Part shown: one piece after another, positions 51,930 to 61,164 of the stretch | Layout of the letters: each line of letters begins with the position of its first letter | Numbering within the stretch: the first letter of the stretch is position 1 | Assembly: GCF_000521215.1 (NCBI RefSeq) | Contig: NZ_KI928948.1 | Location: 14,333 to 78,332 of the forward strand | Reading direction: 5' to 3' | DNA: 64,000 bases | Source of the DNA: Labrenzia sp. DG1229 | Lineage (GTDB): Bacteria; Pseudomonadota; Alphaproteobacteria; Rhizobiales; Stappiaceae | The notes under the pieces: generated by a model | Databases searched by the model: none | What the model saw: the letters and a program-made list of their open reading frames with translations, nothing else | What the model was told of the DNA's origin: nothing | Made by a program: the position numbers and the translations under genes

Positions 51930-53573
51930 TCAGCCTCCCGTATGCTTCTGCGGCGCCGGTCCGCGATAGTGCTCGGTAAGCTCTTCCGGAACTTCCGAAC
52001 CATCCACCAGAAACGGCAGAATACCCTTCCTGATAGACCTTCCCCGCATTCCCTTTATGTCATCGTCTGAGCGCGTTACCCTTTGAGCACATCGCCGCCC
52101 CCATTCGGCCAGCATCGTGTACAGCCGGTCGATTTCCACCTGATGACCTGTTCCCTTTGCCAGGTCGTGGAACTCATCGGGGTCGTGTTTCAGGTCAAAT
52201 AGCATCGGGCGGAACCCGCCTTCGGCATGCATGAGCTTGTAGCGGCCATCGAACACCATGAAGAGACGGCAATCCCTGGGTTCCAGCCCCAGTTTCACCG
52301 CTTGAGGGGTCGGTGAAAAGTCAAACTCGGAAACGGCGAATTCACGCCAGTCCGGTTTTTCGCCGTGAAGCCACGGCAAAAGCGAACGACCCTCAAGAAT
52401 ATGATCCGGCACCTTGCCTCCTGCAGCCTCCACGAAGGTCGGCGCGAGATCTATGGATTCAACGAGAGCATCGCATGTCATTCCACGCGTTCCGTCCGCT
52501 TCCGGGCGCGGATCATAGACGATCATCGGGATCTTGACCGAAGGATCGTGGAACAGATCCTTTTCGCCGAGCCAGTGGTCACCGAGATAGTCACCGTGAT
52601 CAGATGTCAGGACGATCATCGTGTCTTTCAGGCGGCCGGTTTTCTCAAGGTGATCCAGCAGGACACCAAGCTGATCGTCGCACTGTTTGATCAGGCCCAT
52701 ATAGGCGGGAATGACCTTTTGCCTGACATCGTCCCTTTGAAACGCGCTGGAGATCCGATTTTCCATGTAGGCGGCATAAACCGGATGCGGATCGTCCAGT
52801 TCGACCTCGTGCCTGCTGGCGGCCGGAACATGGTTAAGTCCGTACATATCGTGATAGGGAGCGGGAACGATGTAGGGCCAGTGTGGCTTGATATAGCTGA
52901 CATGGGCGCACCACGGTCCGCTCTGCGCTTCGATGAAATCGATGGTGCGCGCTGTCAGCCAGGGTGTCTCGCTGTCTTTCTCGGAAATATTCGCAGGTTT
53001 GTCGGCATTGGCGAACATCCAGCCGGAGGCAATGTTCTCGTCTTCATTTATTCCGGCGTTGGCGAAATCCGCCCAGGGATTCTCACCTTCATACCCTTTT
53101 GATTTCAGGTATTCGTTATAGGGCGAACGTTTCTCGTCATAGAAGCCGTCCGGGCCACTGCCCCACAGGCCGTCGTCACGGATCCAGACATCAAATCCGC
53201 ATTCGACCTGACGCGCCCCGATCACGCTGTCCGGTGCCAGCCCAAGACGCTTCATGCCTTCCTTGTCGGCTTTCATGTGGGTTTTGCCGATCAGCCAGCA
53301 ATCCATGCCGGTATCACGCAGGTGGTCGCCAAGTGTGTGCTCGCCCACACGCAAGGGAAAGCCGTTCCAGGCAGCACCATGGGAAGAAACATACCTGCCG
53401 GTGTAAAAGCTCATCCGGCTGGCGCCACAGATTGGCGACTGAACATAGGCATTGGTGAAGCGCACGCCCATCGCCGCGACACGATCGAAATTCGGCGTGT
53501 TAAGATGCGGATGTCCGGCGCAGCTGAGATAGTCAAACCGCAGCTGGTCATACATGATGAACAGAATATTCAA
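51930..53573 (-). CDS. Formylglycine-dependent sulfatase
   Basis: The 547-residue protein begins NILFIMYDQLRFDYLSCAGH and carries the sulfatase active site PICGASRMSFYTGR, where the Cys is the formylglycine precursor (C-x-A-x-R). Further marks are metal ligands in IGKTHMKAD, YIKPHWPYI and LTSDHGDYLGDH. Phosphonate monoester hydrolases are close relatives. The frame is open to 54323, but that part overlaps the IclR gene in antisense; TTG at 53573 is the plausible start. No signal peptide is seen, so it acts in the cytoplasm on imported ester. Confidence 0.82.
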   Translation of the reverse strand: MNILFIMYDQLRFDYLSCAGHPHLNTPNFDRVAAMGVRFTNAYVQSPICGASRMSFYTGRYVSSHGAAWNGFPLRVGEHTLGDHLRDTGMDCWLIGKTHMKADKEGMKRLGLAPDSVIGARQVECGFDVWIRDDGLWGSGPDGFYDEKRSPYNEYLKSKGYEGENPWADFANAGINEDENIASGWMFANADKPANISEKDSETPWLTARTIDFIEAQSGPWCAHVSYIKPHWPYIVPAPYHDMYGLNHVPAASRHEVELDDPHPVYAAYMENRISSAFQRDDVRQKVIPAYMGLIKQCDDQLGVLLDHLEKTGRLKDTMIVLTSDHGDYLGDHWLGEKDLFHDPSVKIPMIVYDPRPEADGTRGMTCDALVESIDLAPTFVEAAGGKVPDHILEGRSLLPWLHGEKPDWREFAVSEFDFSPTPQAVKLGLEPRDCRLFMVFDGRYKLMHAEGGFRPMLFDLKHDPDEFHDLAKGTGHQVEIDRLYTMLAEWGRRCAQRVTRSDDDIKGMRGRSIRKGILPFLVDGSEVPEELTEHYRGPAPQKHTGG

Positions 53574-53683
53574 GCGCGGACTTCTCCACTTTTTTGCCAG
53601 CCAGGTTGACCGGCGACCTCCCTCGGGCAATGCCCGTCTGTCAGAGATGTATTGCCCTTCCTTTTCGAGTTGTCTAATCTCCA

Positions 53684-53698
53684 GTCCGCCAGGCGGAC
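53684..53698. promoter_or_regulatory. 15-bp palindrome, candidate IclR operator
   Basis: GTCCGCC-A-GGCGGAC is a perfect 7+1+7 palindrome. It lies 11 bases before the IclR start, in the gap with the divergent sulfatase operon. A site here would control both directions. Confidence 0.45.
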
Positions 53699-53708
53699 CG
53701 ATACAATA

Positions 53709-54545
53709 ATGACCGAAAATCCTCGAAACGAGCGCGTCAGATCCCTTGAACGGGGGCTGGAAATCATCGAATTCCTGTCGCGCCGCACACGGTCGTCCCT
53801 GGCTGATCTGCGCCAGGCAACCGGCTTTTCCAATGCTACGCTGTTGAGGCTGCTCGCCAGCCTGCAGCACCGGGGCTGGGTCCGGCGCAACATCGTGGAG
53901 GGCCAGTACGAGCTCTCGCATTCGATCGACAAGGTGTTGGGCGAAAATGCTCGCGCGCATCCGCTCGCGGAACTTGCCGGGCCCATTCTTCTGGATCTCA
54001 AGGGACGGCGGACGGGTCTGCCGTCCGACCTGAACGCCGTGACAGGTCCGGGACGCATTGAAATCATTGAAAGCACGCGTCTTCGCGGTCCCATGGCCCC
54101 GACCCGAACCGCGCTCGGCATTCGTCCGTCGATGGTATTGTCTGCACACGGCCGCGCCATCCTCGCCTTTTCGCCCGAACCCGTCGCGGAAAGACACCTT
54201 GAGAGCCTCAAGAACTTCGCCGGCAAGGAAGAACTTCGCATGATCGAAGGCGGTTTTCTGGCAACTGAAATCGCCGAAACACGCAAGCGCGGCTTCGGAT
54301 TGCGCGAGGCGGCCTACTGGCAAGCGCCGTTCGATCCGGGGCCAGAACTCGGAGCGATGGCCGTACCGATCATCTCAAAGTCCGGTGTGCACGGATCAAT
54401 CAGTATTCTCTGGATGATCAATGACATGGATATCGAAGAGGTGCTGGCTTTTGGTTGTCTCGATGACCTTCAAAAAGCTGCCAAAAGAGTGGCGGAGGTG
54501 CTCGACCGGGAACGGATCCGCGCGCCTGATATCTTGTCCGCATAG
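53709..54545 (+). CDS. IclR-family transcription regulator
   Basis: The 278-residue protein has an N-terminal winged helix (VRSLERGLEIIEFLSRRTRS, LRQATGFSNATLLRLLASLQ) and a C-terminal IclR effector domain (from about residue 95, ending near LDDLQKAAKRVAEVL). The ATG at 53709 is the natural start; the frame is open to 53652. It is divergent from the sulfatase/TAXI operon, which it probably regulates in response to a small organic ligand. Confidence 0.88.
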   Translation: MTENPRNERVRSLERGLEIIEFLSRRTRSSLADLRQATGFSNATLLRLLASLQHRGWVRRNIVEGQYELSHSIDKVLGENARAHPLAELAGPILLDLKGRRTGLPSDLNAVTGPGRIEIIESTRLRGPMAPTRTALGIRPSMVLSAHGRAILAFSPEPVAERHLESLKNFAGKEELRMIEGGFLATEIAETRKRGFGLREAAYWQAPFDPGPELGAMAVPIISKSGVHGSISILWMINDMDIEEVLAFGCLDDLQKAAKRVAEVLDRERIRAPDILSA

Positions 54546-54596
54546 CAACATTACTGCTTCCAAAGTGTCTGGACGGAATACCGGCGCTGGCTCCTG

Positions 54597-55361
54597 TCAA
54601 AGCTTCATGTTTTCACTCATCGCCATCGCGCTCATGCCGCCATCAATCGTGATGTCCTGTCCCTTGATCCAGCCGCTTTCAGGAGATGCCAGGAAGATGA
54701 TCACATCGGCGACTTCCTCGGGCAGGCCCGGACGCCCGGCACGTGCAACGTTTTTGGCCATACGCTCCCCGAAAGCGGCCGCAAAATCCTTCAAAATGCC
54801 TGTATTGACCGCTGCAGGGCTGACCGAATTCATGCGTAGACCACGGGCGATCATGTTTTCGGTCTCCGCCATGGTCATGACGATCACCGCCTCTTTGGAA
54901 AGATTGTAGGCCCGCGTCGCGTCAATGCCTCTTTCGCTGATGAACGCCGGAAGTCCATCCGGCTGGAGAGACATCAATGCCTTGACCTCCTCAAGGTTAT
55001 CCCGCCACATCGCCCCTGCCCGCGACGCCGTATTGACGATCGCAGCACCTGGTTCCAGCTTGTCCAGCATGCCGTCCATCAAACTGCGCAACCCGAACCA
55101 GTTCACCTGAATGATTTTCTCTTCCAGCCCGTCGCGCGGTGGCAGTCCGGCATTGTTGATGAGCGCATCAAAAGATCCGGAAGCAGCTTCGACCGCCGAC
55201 CGGATCGAAACCGGATTGCCCAGATCCGTCTTGATCCACTCCGCCACAGAAACCTGTGGTTCGGTGATGTCGAACGCTGCTACCTCGTGCCCGAGCTCCG
55301 CCAGCTTCCTGGCAACTTCGGCCCCTATCCCCGACGAGCCTCCGGTCAACGCCACGCGCAT
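54597..55361 (-). CDS. Short-chain dehydrogenase (CalA/3-alpha-HSD-like)
   Basis: The 254-residue protein has TGGSSGIG at residue 6, NNAG, NTASRAG with the catalytic Ser, and YNLSKEA with Tyr and Lys. The insertion between Ser and Tyr (AMWRDNLEEVKAL...) is typical of coniferyl-alcohol and 3-alpha-hydroxysteroid dehydrogenases. GGGGAGG precedes the ATG. It resembles the SDR at 58984, so the pair may oxidise related alcohols or successive hydroxyls. Confidence 0.85.
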   Translation of the reverse strand: MRVALTGGSSGIGAEVARKLAELGHEVAAFDITEPQVSVAEWIKTDLGNPVSIRSAVEAASGSFDALINNAGLPPRDGLEEKIIQVNWFGLRSLMDGMLDKLEPGAAIVNTASRAGAMWRDNLEEVKALMSLQPDGLPAFISERGIDATRAYNLSKEAVIVMTMAETENMIARGLRMNSVSPAAVNTGILKDFAAAFGERMAKNVARAGRPGLPEEVADVIIFLASPESGWIKGQDITIDGGMSAMAMSENMKL

Positions 55362-55417
55362 CTCAATCCTCCCCTATCCTGTCTCGACCTAAACCTTCCT
55401 GCCAATCGCCGCTCGCG

Positions 55418-56599
55418 TCAAACGCGGACAACTTTCAGCCTGGTCTTCAAATTCGTCCGGCAGAAGGCATGCAGGAAACAGGTTTGCTCGGAGATATCGA
55501 GCATTTCCTGGGCCGTCTCATCGCTCTCCGATGTTTCCAGATAGACATGCGTCTCGATCGGATCGGCTTCGCCGGCCCGACCCGTGCCGCCAGAGGCGCC
55601 ACCAAGGGAGAAATGCGTGTCCTGAACGATACGATAGTCCGGCAGGTCCAGCTTGAGCATCGAAACGAAGCGTCCGAACTGGGTCATGAAGCAAAAACCT
55701 ATTCCCGCGCTGATCAGCGTGTTGGCATCCGGCGCCCGGCCGTCTTCGGAGCTCAGAAAACGAAAGCTCGTTCCATGGGGCGAATAAAGCATCTGCTGGA
55801 TGTCCTTGATGCCGTCAGGCCTGAGTTCGGCGATCGCGCCGGGGTTCAGGCGCCGGTTCTGTTCATCGGCAAGACTGGATGCCGCCGCAGCCGTTCCAAG
55901 CGCCACGTCCTTTTTCGGCGTCATCCCAACCGGCTCCACCAGCATGAATGAAGACGCCTCTGCCCGGCTTTTGGCGAAATGGTTACCCGGATCGGGAAAG
56001 AGGTCTCCCTCCAGTTCCGCAACCTTCGCAGTCGGCAGTTCGACACCGTTCCTGCCGAGCTTGAACAGGCTTTCCAGTTTGCCACGCATCAGGCCGTTGA
56101 GAGGCGAGGCATGGACCGCGTTCATCAGGAATGTGTTGAGCGCACCATTCTCCAGGTCGCAATCGATCTCCACGCGCAATTCCACCGGTTCGGCGCCGCC
56201 CACCATGGTGCGCTTCGGCATGGACCCTTTCATGGTGTAGAAATTGTCCTGGATCAGCTTGAGTTTCCTGATCTCGACCCCTTGCATGTCGGCAAGCGCA
56301 CAAATCTCGTTCATGTAGCTGGCAATCATGCCTGTGGTCAGAAAGGCCAGCGGGCAAGGTGCTTCATCGTGACCGCTCAGATAAGGGCCCTCATCGGAAA
56401 CCAGACGCCAGGTGTCGCCGGTTTTCGCGGATCTGACGAGCGCCTCCTTCTGAAACCCGGACAGTGAGCGTACCCAGGTGCGAAGCGCATCACCCTTACG
56501 GTTCTCCGGCGCATTGATGCCGACTTCGTCCGCATTCGACACCTTGAATAACGGCGCCAGGCTGCTTTCACCGATGACGTTCTCGCCAAGTTTTGCCAT
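55418..56599 (-). CDS. Double-domain OsmC-like protein
   Basis: The 393-residue protein appears to contain two OsmC-like domains. One has CPLAFLTTGMIASYMNEICA (about 85-105) followed by a beta-rich segment. The second has a PDANTLISAGIGFCFMTQFG segment (about 300-320) and a late TCFLHAFCRTNLKTRL. OsmC family members are about 140 residues and reduce hydroperoxides with two cysteines; this is more than twice that size. Conserved cysteine positions are present in both halves, but not in the classic arrangement. The ATG at 56599 has GGGAG at nine bases. Its role beside an SDR and an aldehyde dehydrogenase is unknown. Confidence 0.6.
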   Translation of the reverse strand: MAKLGENVIGESSLAPLFKVSNADEVGINAPENRKGDALRTWVRSLSGFQKEALVRSAKTGDTWRLVSDEGPYLSGHDEAPCPLAFLTTGMIASYMNEICALADMQGVEIRKLKLIQDNFYTMKGSMPKRTMVGGAEPVELRVEIDCDLENGALNTFLMNAVHASPLNGLMRGKLESLFKLGRNGVELPTAKVAELEGDLFPDPGNHFAKSRAEASSFMLVEPVGMTPKKDVALGTAAAASSLADEQNRRLNPGAIAELRPDGIKDIQQMLYSPHGTSFRFLSSEDGRAPDANTLISAGIGFCFMTQFGRFVSMLKLDLPDYRIVQDTHFSLGGASGGTGRAGEADPIETHVYLETSESDETAQEMLDISEQTCFLHAFCRTNLKTRLKVVRV

Positions 56600-56653
56600 G
56601 TCATTCATCTCCCGAATATCTGTCTTTTTCCGATCCCGCCAGGGTCGACGGGA

Positions 56654-58165
56654 TCATTGCGGCTGCTCGAGGAGGAACCCGGCAGGAGCCGATATGGAAT
56701 GTGGTTCGGCAAAAGCCAGAGCGCCGTCATATCCGAGGTTCCGGCCAATGCCCGACTGTTTGAAACCGCCGAACGGTCCGCGCCCGTCCTGTGCCATCGG
56801 CCCGTGGCCGTTCAGATAGGTGTAGCCGGCCTCCAGCCGCCGGGCGATGCGCACCGCGCGATCCGCATCGGAGGTCCAGACGGACGAGCACAGGCCGAAC
56901 TCACTGTCATTTGCCGCAGCGACGGCTTCGTCTTCGGTGCGGAACTTCATGATCGGCAGACAGGGGCCGAACTGCTCCTCGCGGACCATCTTGAGCGAAG
57001 GATCAGCGTCGTAGACAAGCGCCGGCTTCTGGAAATAGCCACCACCATTGTAAAGATCCTCGTCCGGCACCTGGCCGCATTCCTTCAGATCTGCGCCCCT
57101 TGCCCGTGCCTCTGCGATCATTTCCCTGACGACCTTGAGCTGGCGTGGATTGTTGACAGGCCCCATGGTGGTCTCGGGCACAAGACCGTCGCCAACAACG
57201 GCCCGCTCACAGGCCGCGGTAAAACCGTCGACGACTTCATCGTAACGGCTTGCGTGAACATACATCCGTTTCAGGGCCATGCAGATCTGGCCGGAGGACC
57301 CGAACGCACCCCAGTACATCTTGTTGAATGCTTCTTCATTCAACTCTACATCTTCCAGGATCAGGGCCGCATCGTTGCCTCCCAGTTCAAGCGTGACGGG
57401 TGTGATGTTTTCGGCGGCCACTTTCATAACGTGCCGTCCGACGCCGACGGACCCCGTGAAGTTGACCATACGTACCAGCGGATGGCCGGTGAGCGTGTCA
57501 CCAATCTGTCCGGCGTCACCGGTGATGATGTTCAGGACGCCGGGCGGCAGCAATCTGGCGATGATCTGCAGAGTGAGCACCGGTGCCATTGCGCTGTCTT
57601 CCGAGGGTTTCACCACCACGGTGTTGCCGGTTACCAGCGCTTGCGGAAGTTTGGCGCCAAGGATCGACAACGGCCAGTTCCAGGGAACGATCAACGCGGC
57701 AACACCGCGCGGCTGCCGGGTGATGATGGTATCGAATTTCGGGCCGACATCCGCCGGTCCGAGTTCCTCGTCGACCGCCATGCGTTCACCATAGGCAGCC
57801 GCCTGGAGGAAACGGTCGCCAAGGCGGCTCATTTCCAACAGTGTCTCACGCGCGATCTTGCCGTGTTCGCGGGTAAAAAGGCGGGAGCGATACTTGACGT
57901 CTTCCTGGTCCGCCACCAGGGCCGAGGCAATATCGCGCAACCTTCGTGCCCGTTCCTCAAATCCAAGGTCCGCCCAGGCCGGAAACGCTGCATGCGCCGC
58001 CTCGACGGCTTCATTCATATCCTCTCGGGCTGCCGCTGCTGCATGACCGACAAGCTCCGAAGGTCTGGCAGGGTTGAACAGATCATAGACAGCGCTGCCC
58101 GAAGCCGGGCGCACCTTCCCGTTTATGAAGATGCCCGTGGTTATCTCCTGGTCCATGTTGTTCAT
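56654..58165 (-). CDS. Aldehyde dehydrogenase (NAD(P)-dependent)
   Basis: The 503-residue ALDH shows the coenzyme segment IVPWNWPLSILGAKLPQAL, the motif TGSVGVGRHVM, the catalytic Glu in LELGGNDA, the catalytic Cys in GAFGSSGQICMALKR, and the closing EEQFGPCLPI and GPFGGFKQSGIGR. It converts an aldehyde to its acid in the cytoplasm, presumably the product of one of the two SDRs. It lies between the OsmC-like and SnoaL-like genes on the same strand. Confidence 0.93.
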   Translation of the reverse strand: MNNMDQEITTGIFINGKVRPASGSAVYDLFNPARPSELVGHAAAAAREDMNEAVEAAHAAFPAWADLGFEERARRLRDIASALVADQEDVKYRSRLFTREHGKIARETLLEMSRLGDRFLQAAAYGERMAVDEELGPADVGPKFDTIITRQPRGVAALIVPWNWPLSILGAKLPQALVTGNTVVVKPSEDSAMAPVLTLQIIARLLPPGVLNIITGDAGQIGDTLTGHPLVRMVNFTGSVGVGRHVMKVAAENITPVTLELGGNDAALILEDVELNEEAFNKMYWGAFGSSGQICMALKRMYVHASRYDEVVDGFTAACERAVVGDGLVPETTMGPVNNPRQLKVVREMIAEARARGADLKECGQVPDEDLYNGGGYFQKPALVYDADPSLKMVREEQFGPCLPIMKFRTEDEAVAAANDSEFGLCSSVWTSDADRAVRIARRLEAGYTYLNGHGPMAQDGRGPFGGFKQSGIGRNLGYDGALAFAEPHSISAPAGFLLEQPQ

Positions 58166-58175
58166 GATCTTGTCC

Positions 58176-58973
58176 TCAGAACTTTCCCTGGTTGTTCCAT
58201 TCCTCGGGTGCGAGGATCTTTTCGGTGACGTCCCAATGCTCGACGATCCGGCCTTCTTGCAGCCGGAAGATGTCGAAGACGCAATAGTGACTCCTGCCCA
58301 TCTGCATGTGGCTGAGGGTCACGACGAAATTGCCCTGGCCAATCAGCTTGTGAACTTTCCAGTAGCGCATGGCTTCGCCGCGCGCCGCCAGATCCGACAC
58401 CAGCCCTGCAAGCCCATCGAGTCCGTCGGCCGCATCGGGATTGTGCTGCAGATACTCGTCCGCGGAAATGAAGTCGGCAGCGCGCGCAAAATCACCATTG
58501 ATCAGACACGCGTCGCAAAAGGATCGTACGAGGGCCTTGTTGGCTTCGGTCCTGTGGAGATCCTCGATCCTTGTGGTGCCATCCGTCATCGTGCGGCCCG
58601 ACTTCGTCCTTGTTTCGAACGTCTGGATGACGTCCCAGTGCTCAACAACCCTGTCGGTCTCGTCGGTGTCGAACAAATCGCCTGTCACCCATTTGCTCTC
58701 ACCATTGTTGAGGCTCTGAAAAACGTGAAGGAAGACAAAGGATCCGTCCTCGATTGCGCGGATCACTTCGATCTGGCGTACCGGGTTGCGCTCGAGGAAC
58801 GGACCGAAGAATTCAGCAAAACCCTTCTGTCCATCGCCAACTCCTGTCGAATGCTGCGTATAGCGGGCACCGGTGTGCGCGTTGAGCGCCTCCCAGACCT
58901 TCCCGTCCCGGATGCCGTCGAGATACAGTCCGTTTGCGTGATGAACCTTGTTGGTGCCTGACAGCGAATGCAT
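58176..58973 (-). CDS. Double SnoaL/NTF2-like domain protein
   Basis: The 265-residue protein contains two SnoaL-like (NTF2-fold) domains in tandem. Each ends in the family strand pattern '...VVEHWDV' (residues about 108-114 and 246-251). Predicted pocket residues recur, such as YTQHSTGVGDG in the first and YLQHNPDAADG in the second. SnoaL relatives are isomerases, hydratases or cyclases, and the fused form is uncommon. The gene is ten bases upstream of the ALDH gene's start and is co-transcribed. Confidence 0.78.
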   Translation of the reverse strand: MHSLSGTNKVHHANGLYLDGIRDGKVWEALNAHTGARYTQHSTGVGDGQKGFAEFFGPFLERNPVRQIEVIRAIEDGSFVFLHVFQSLNNGESKWVTGDLFDTDETDRVVEHWDVIQTFETRTKSGRTMTDGTTRIEDLHRTEANKALVRSFCDACLINGDFARAADFISADEYLQHNPDAADGLDGLAGLVSDLAARGEAMRYWKVHKLIGQGNFVVTLSHMQMGRSHYCVFDIFRLQEGRIVEHWDVTEKILAPEEWNNQGKF

Positions 58974-58983
58974 GATGGAAGCC

Positions 58984-59766
58984 TCAAAACTGGTGAATAT
59001 TGCTCAGGATATGGCCGGACATGCCACCGTCGACCGTCAGGTTTGCACCGCGGAACCATTTTGCATGTTCGCTCAGTGCAAAGGCGACGACAGGTGCCAC
59101 ATCCTGTGGTCTCCCCGGCCGGTCCATGTGCTTGCGATCTTCCTTCGCCCGCTCGCCCAACGTTTGAAGAAAGTCCCCCAGGATCGGCGTGTCGACCGGG
59201 CCCGGGCTGATGCAGTTCATCGTTATGTTTCGGTCGCGCCAGGTCCATCGGTTCTGCATTGTCCAGACAATCAGAGCTTCCTTTGACAGAAAATAGGAAC
59301 GGCCACCCTCGGCATTATCGAGACCTTCGGCCCGGCAAAAGCCGGCAACATCGTGATCAAGCGACACTTTCATCGCCCGTTTGACCTGATCGACCGCATT
59401 GGGCCAACCGAACCCTGCCAGGGATGCCAGGTTTGCGATCGACGCTCCGTCCGCGAGCTTGGGCACGATCGCGAGCGTCAAGCGCTGCAATCCGTAGAAA
59501 TTGACTTTCAGAACTGCTTCGGCTGCCCGGGTTGGCGGTACACCGGCAATATTGGCCAGTCCATCCGCACCCTCGGGCAGCTCTGCGACAAGGGCGTCAA
59601 TTGACGCAGGATCTCCCAGGTCTGCCTCGAAAAACCGGTCTGCGTTGCCTGTTGCATCGCGATCGACGCCGATGACGGTTGCGCCCTGTTCCTTCAGCAG
59701 TCGGCAAGTCTCTGCCCCGATACCTGACGCTGCCCCAGTTACGATAAACGTCTTGCCGTTGTTCAT
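58984..59766 (-). CDS. Short-chain dehydrogenase (CalA/3-alpha-HSD-like)
   Basis: The 260-residue protein has TGAASGIG at residue 10, NIAG, NLASLAG with Ser, and YFLSKEALIV with Tyr and Lys. The long insertion between them (about residues 118-145) is shared with the SDR at 54597. It probably oxidises the alcohol freed by desulfation to the aldehyde used by the ALDH. Confidence 0.85.
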   Translation of the reverse strand: MNNGKTFIVTGAASGIGAETCRLLKEQGATVIGVDRDATGNADRFFEADLGDPASIDALVAELPEGADGLANIAGVPPTRAAEAVLKVNFYGLQRLTLAIVPKLADGASIANLASLAGFGWPNAVDQVKRAMKVSLDHDVAGFCRAEGLDNAEGGRSYFLSKEALIVWTMQNRWTWRDRNITMNCISPGPVDTPILGDFLQTLGERAKEDRKHMDRPGRPQDVAPVVAFALSEHAKWFRGANLTVDGGMSGHILSNIHQF

Positions 59767-59782
59767 GAAAATTCTCCCAAGG

Positions 59783-61159
59783 TCAGCCCACCATCGTCTG
59801 CGGCAGGAAAATTGCGATTTGAGGAAACAGTGCGAGCAGCAGCAGCATGAAGGCCATGGAGAGCCAAAACGGCCAGATGCCCCTGAATATCTGCCCCATG
59901 GGAACGCCCGGGGCGATGGACTTTACGACGAAGACGTTGAGGCCGACCGGCGGTGAGATCATGCCCATCTCCAGCACGATCACCACGACAATCCCGAACC
60001 AGATCATCTTCATGTCCGCCATGGAAGGGTCAAAACCGAATTCCAGGGCGGCGATGATCGGAAGCACGACCGGGATGGTCAGCACCAGCATGGCAATGCC
60101 TTCCAGAAACATGCCGAGAAACATGTAGATGAGGATGATGATCAGGAGGATACCGTAATCGCCGATGGGGAGCGACGTCATCAGGCTCACCAGTTGTCCG
60201 GGCAGTTCGGTGATCGACATGAAAGGGATGAAAATGAATGCACCGATAATGATCAGAAATACGGTCGCGGATGCCTTCACGGTCTGAAGCGTCACTTCAC
60301 GCAGCGCTGCAACAGTGAGAGACCGCCGCCACAAGGCGACCAACAGCGTGAGAAAAGCGCCCACCGATGAGGCTTCGACGGGCGTGAAGAATCCCGTGTA
60401 CATGCCTCCGATCGTGAGCCCGACAACGGCGACGAACGGCAAGGCGGCAATCGTTGCTGACCGTCGCTCGGACCAGCTGGAGCGCGGTCCCGGTGGCCCG
60501 GCTTCGGGGCGACGCAGGACAGTTGCGTAAATAGCGCCGATGAACAGAAGCGTCATCAGAATGCCCGGTATGACGCCCGCCATGAACAGGCGGCCAATGC
60601 TCTGTTCCGTCAGCACCGCGTAGATGATCATGCCGCCAGAGGGCGGGATCAGAAACCCGAGCGTTCCACCTGCCGCGACCGAACCGGTCGCAAGACTGTC
60701 CGAATAGTTGAATTTCTTCATTTCCGGGAGCGCAACCCGCCCCATGGTGATGGCGGCTGCAAGGGACGATCCGGAAAGTGCGGCAAATCCTGCACAGGCT
60801 GCAATTGTCGCGGACGCCAGACCGCCCTTCATATGTCCCATCCATCGATACGCCGCCTTGAACAGATCGGCGGACATACCCGACACCCCGGCAAGGTTTC
60901 CCATCAGGACGAACATGGGAATGACCAGAAGGTTGTAATTGGAAGCCGCCTCAAAGGTTTCGCCGGACAGATTGGACATGGCCGTCTTGAAACCCCGGGC
61001 CCACGCCTGGTCCGGGCCCATGCCAAGCAGGAGGAACCGATTTGCGGTCGCGACAATCGTGCCGACGACTCCAACCAGGATCATTGCAAGCGCCACGGGA
61101 AACCGGAGCGCCAGAAGGACAAACAGGAACAGGAGGCCGAACACTCCGAGCACGGTCAT
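59783..61159 (-). CDS. TRAP transporter large permease subunit (DctM family)
   Basis: The 458-residue protein has the DctM pattern, with FAALSGSSLAAAITMGRVALPEM and GTLGFLIPPSGGMIIYAVLTEQ. The start MTVLGVFGLLF at 61159 lies five bases after the DctQ stop; the frame is open to 61207. It completes a second Na+-coupled organic-acid importer in the sulfate-ester region. Confidence 0.9.
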   Translation of the reverse strand: MTVLGVFGLLFLFVLLALRFPVALAMILVGVVGTIVATANRFLLLGMGPDQAWARGFKTAMSNLSGETFEAASNYNLLVIPMFVLMGNLAGVSGMSADLFKAAYRWMGHMKGGLASATIAACAGFAALSGSSLAAAITMGRVALPEMKKFNYSDSLATGSVAAGGTLGFLIPPSGGMIIYAVLTEQSIGRLFMAGVIPGILMTLLFIGAIYATVLRRPEAGPPGPRSSWSERRSATIAALPFVAVVGLTIGGMYTGFFTPVEASSVGAFLTLLVALWRRSLTVAALREVTLQTVKASATVFLIIIGAFIFIPFMSITELPGQLVSLMTSLPIGDYGILLIIILIYMFLGMFLEGIAMLVLTIPVVLPIIAALEFGFDPSMADMKMIWFGIVVVIVLEMGMISPPVGLNVFVVKSIAPGVPMGQIFRGIWPFWLSMAFMLLLLALFPQIAIFLPQTMVG

Positions 61160-61164
61160 ACTGA

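Noticed and set aside
53574-54323. 250-codon N-terminal extension of the sulfatase
   Set aside because: It is antisense to the IclR gene, shows no domain, and the sulfatase fold begins at the TTG at 53573.
56657-58228. 523-codon open frame on the plus strand
   Set aside because: It mirrors the aldehyde dehydrogenase on the other strand, whose catalytic motifs are complete.
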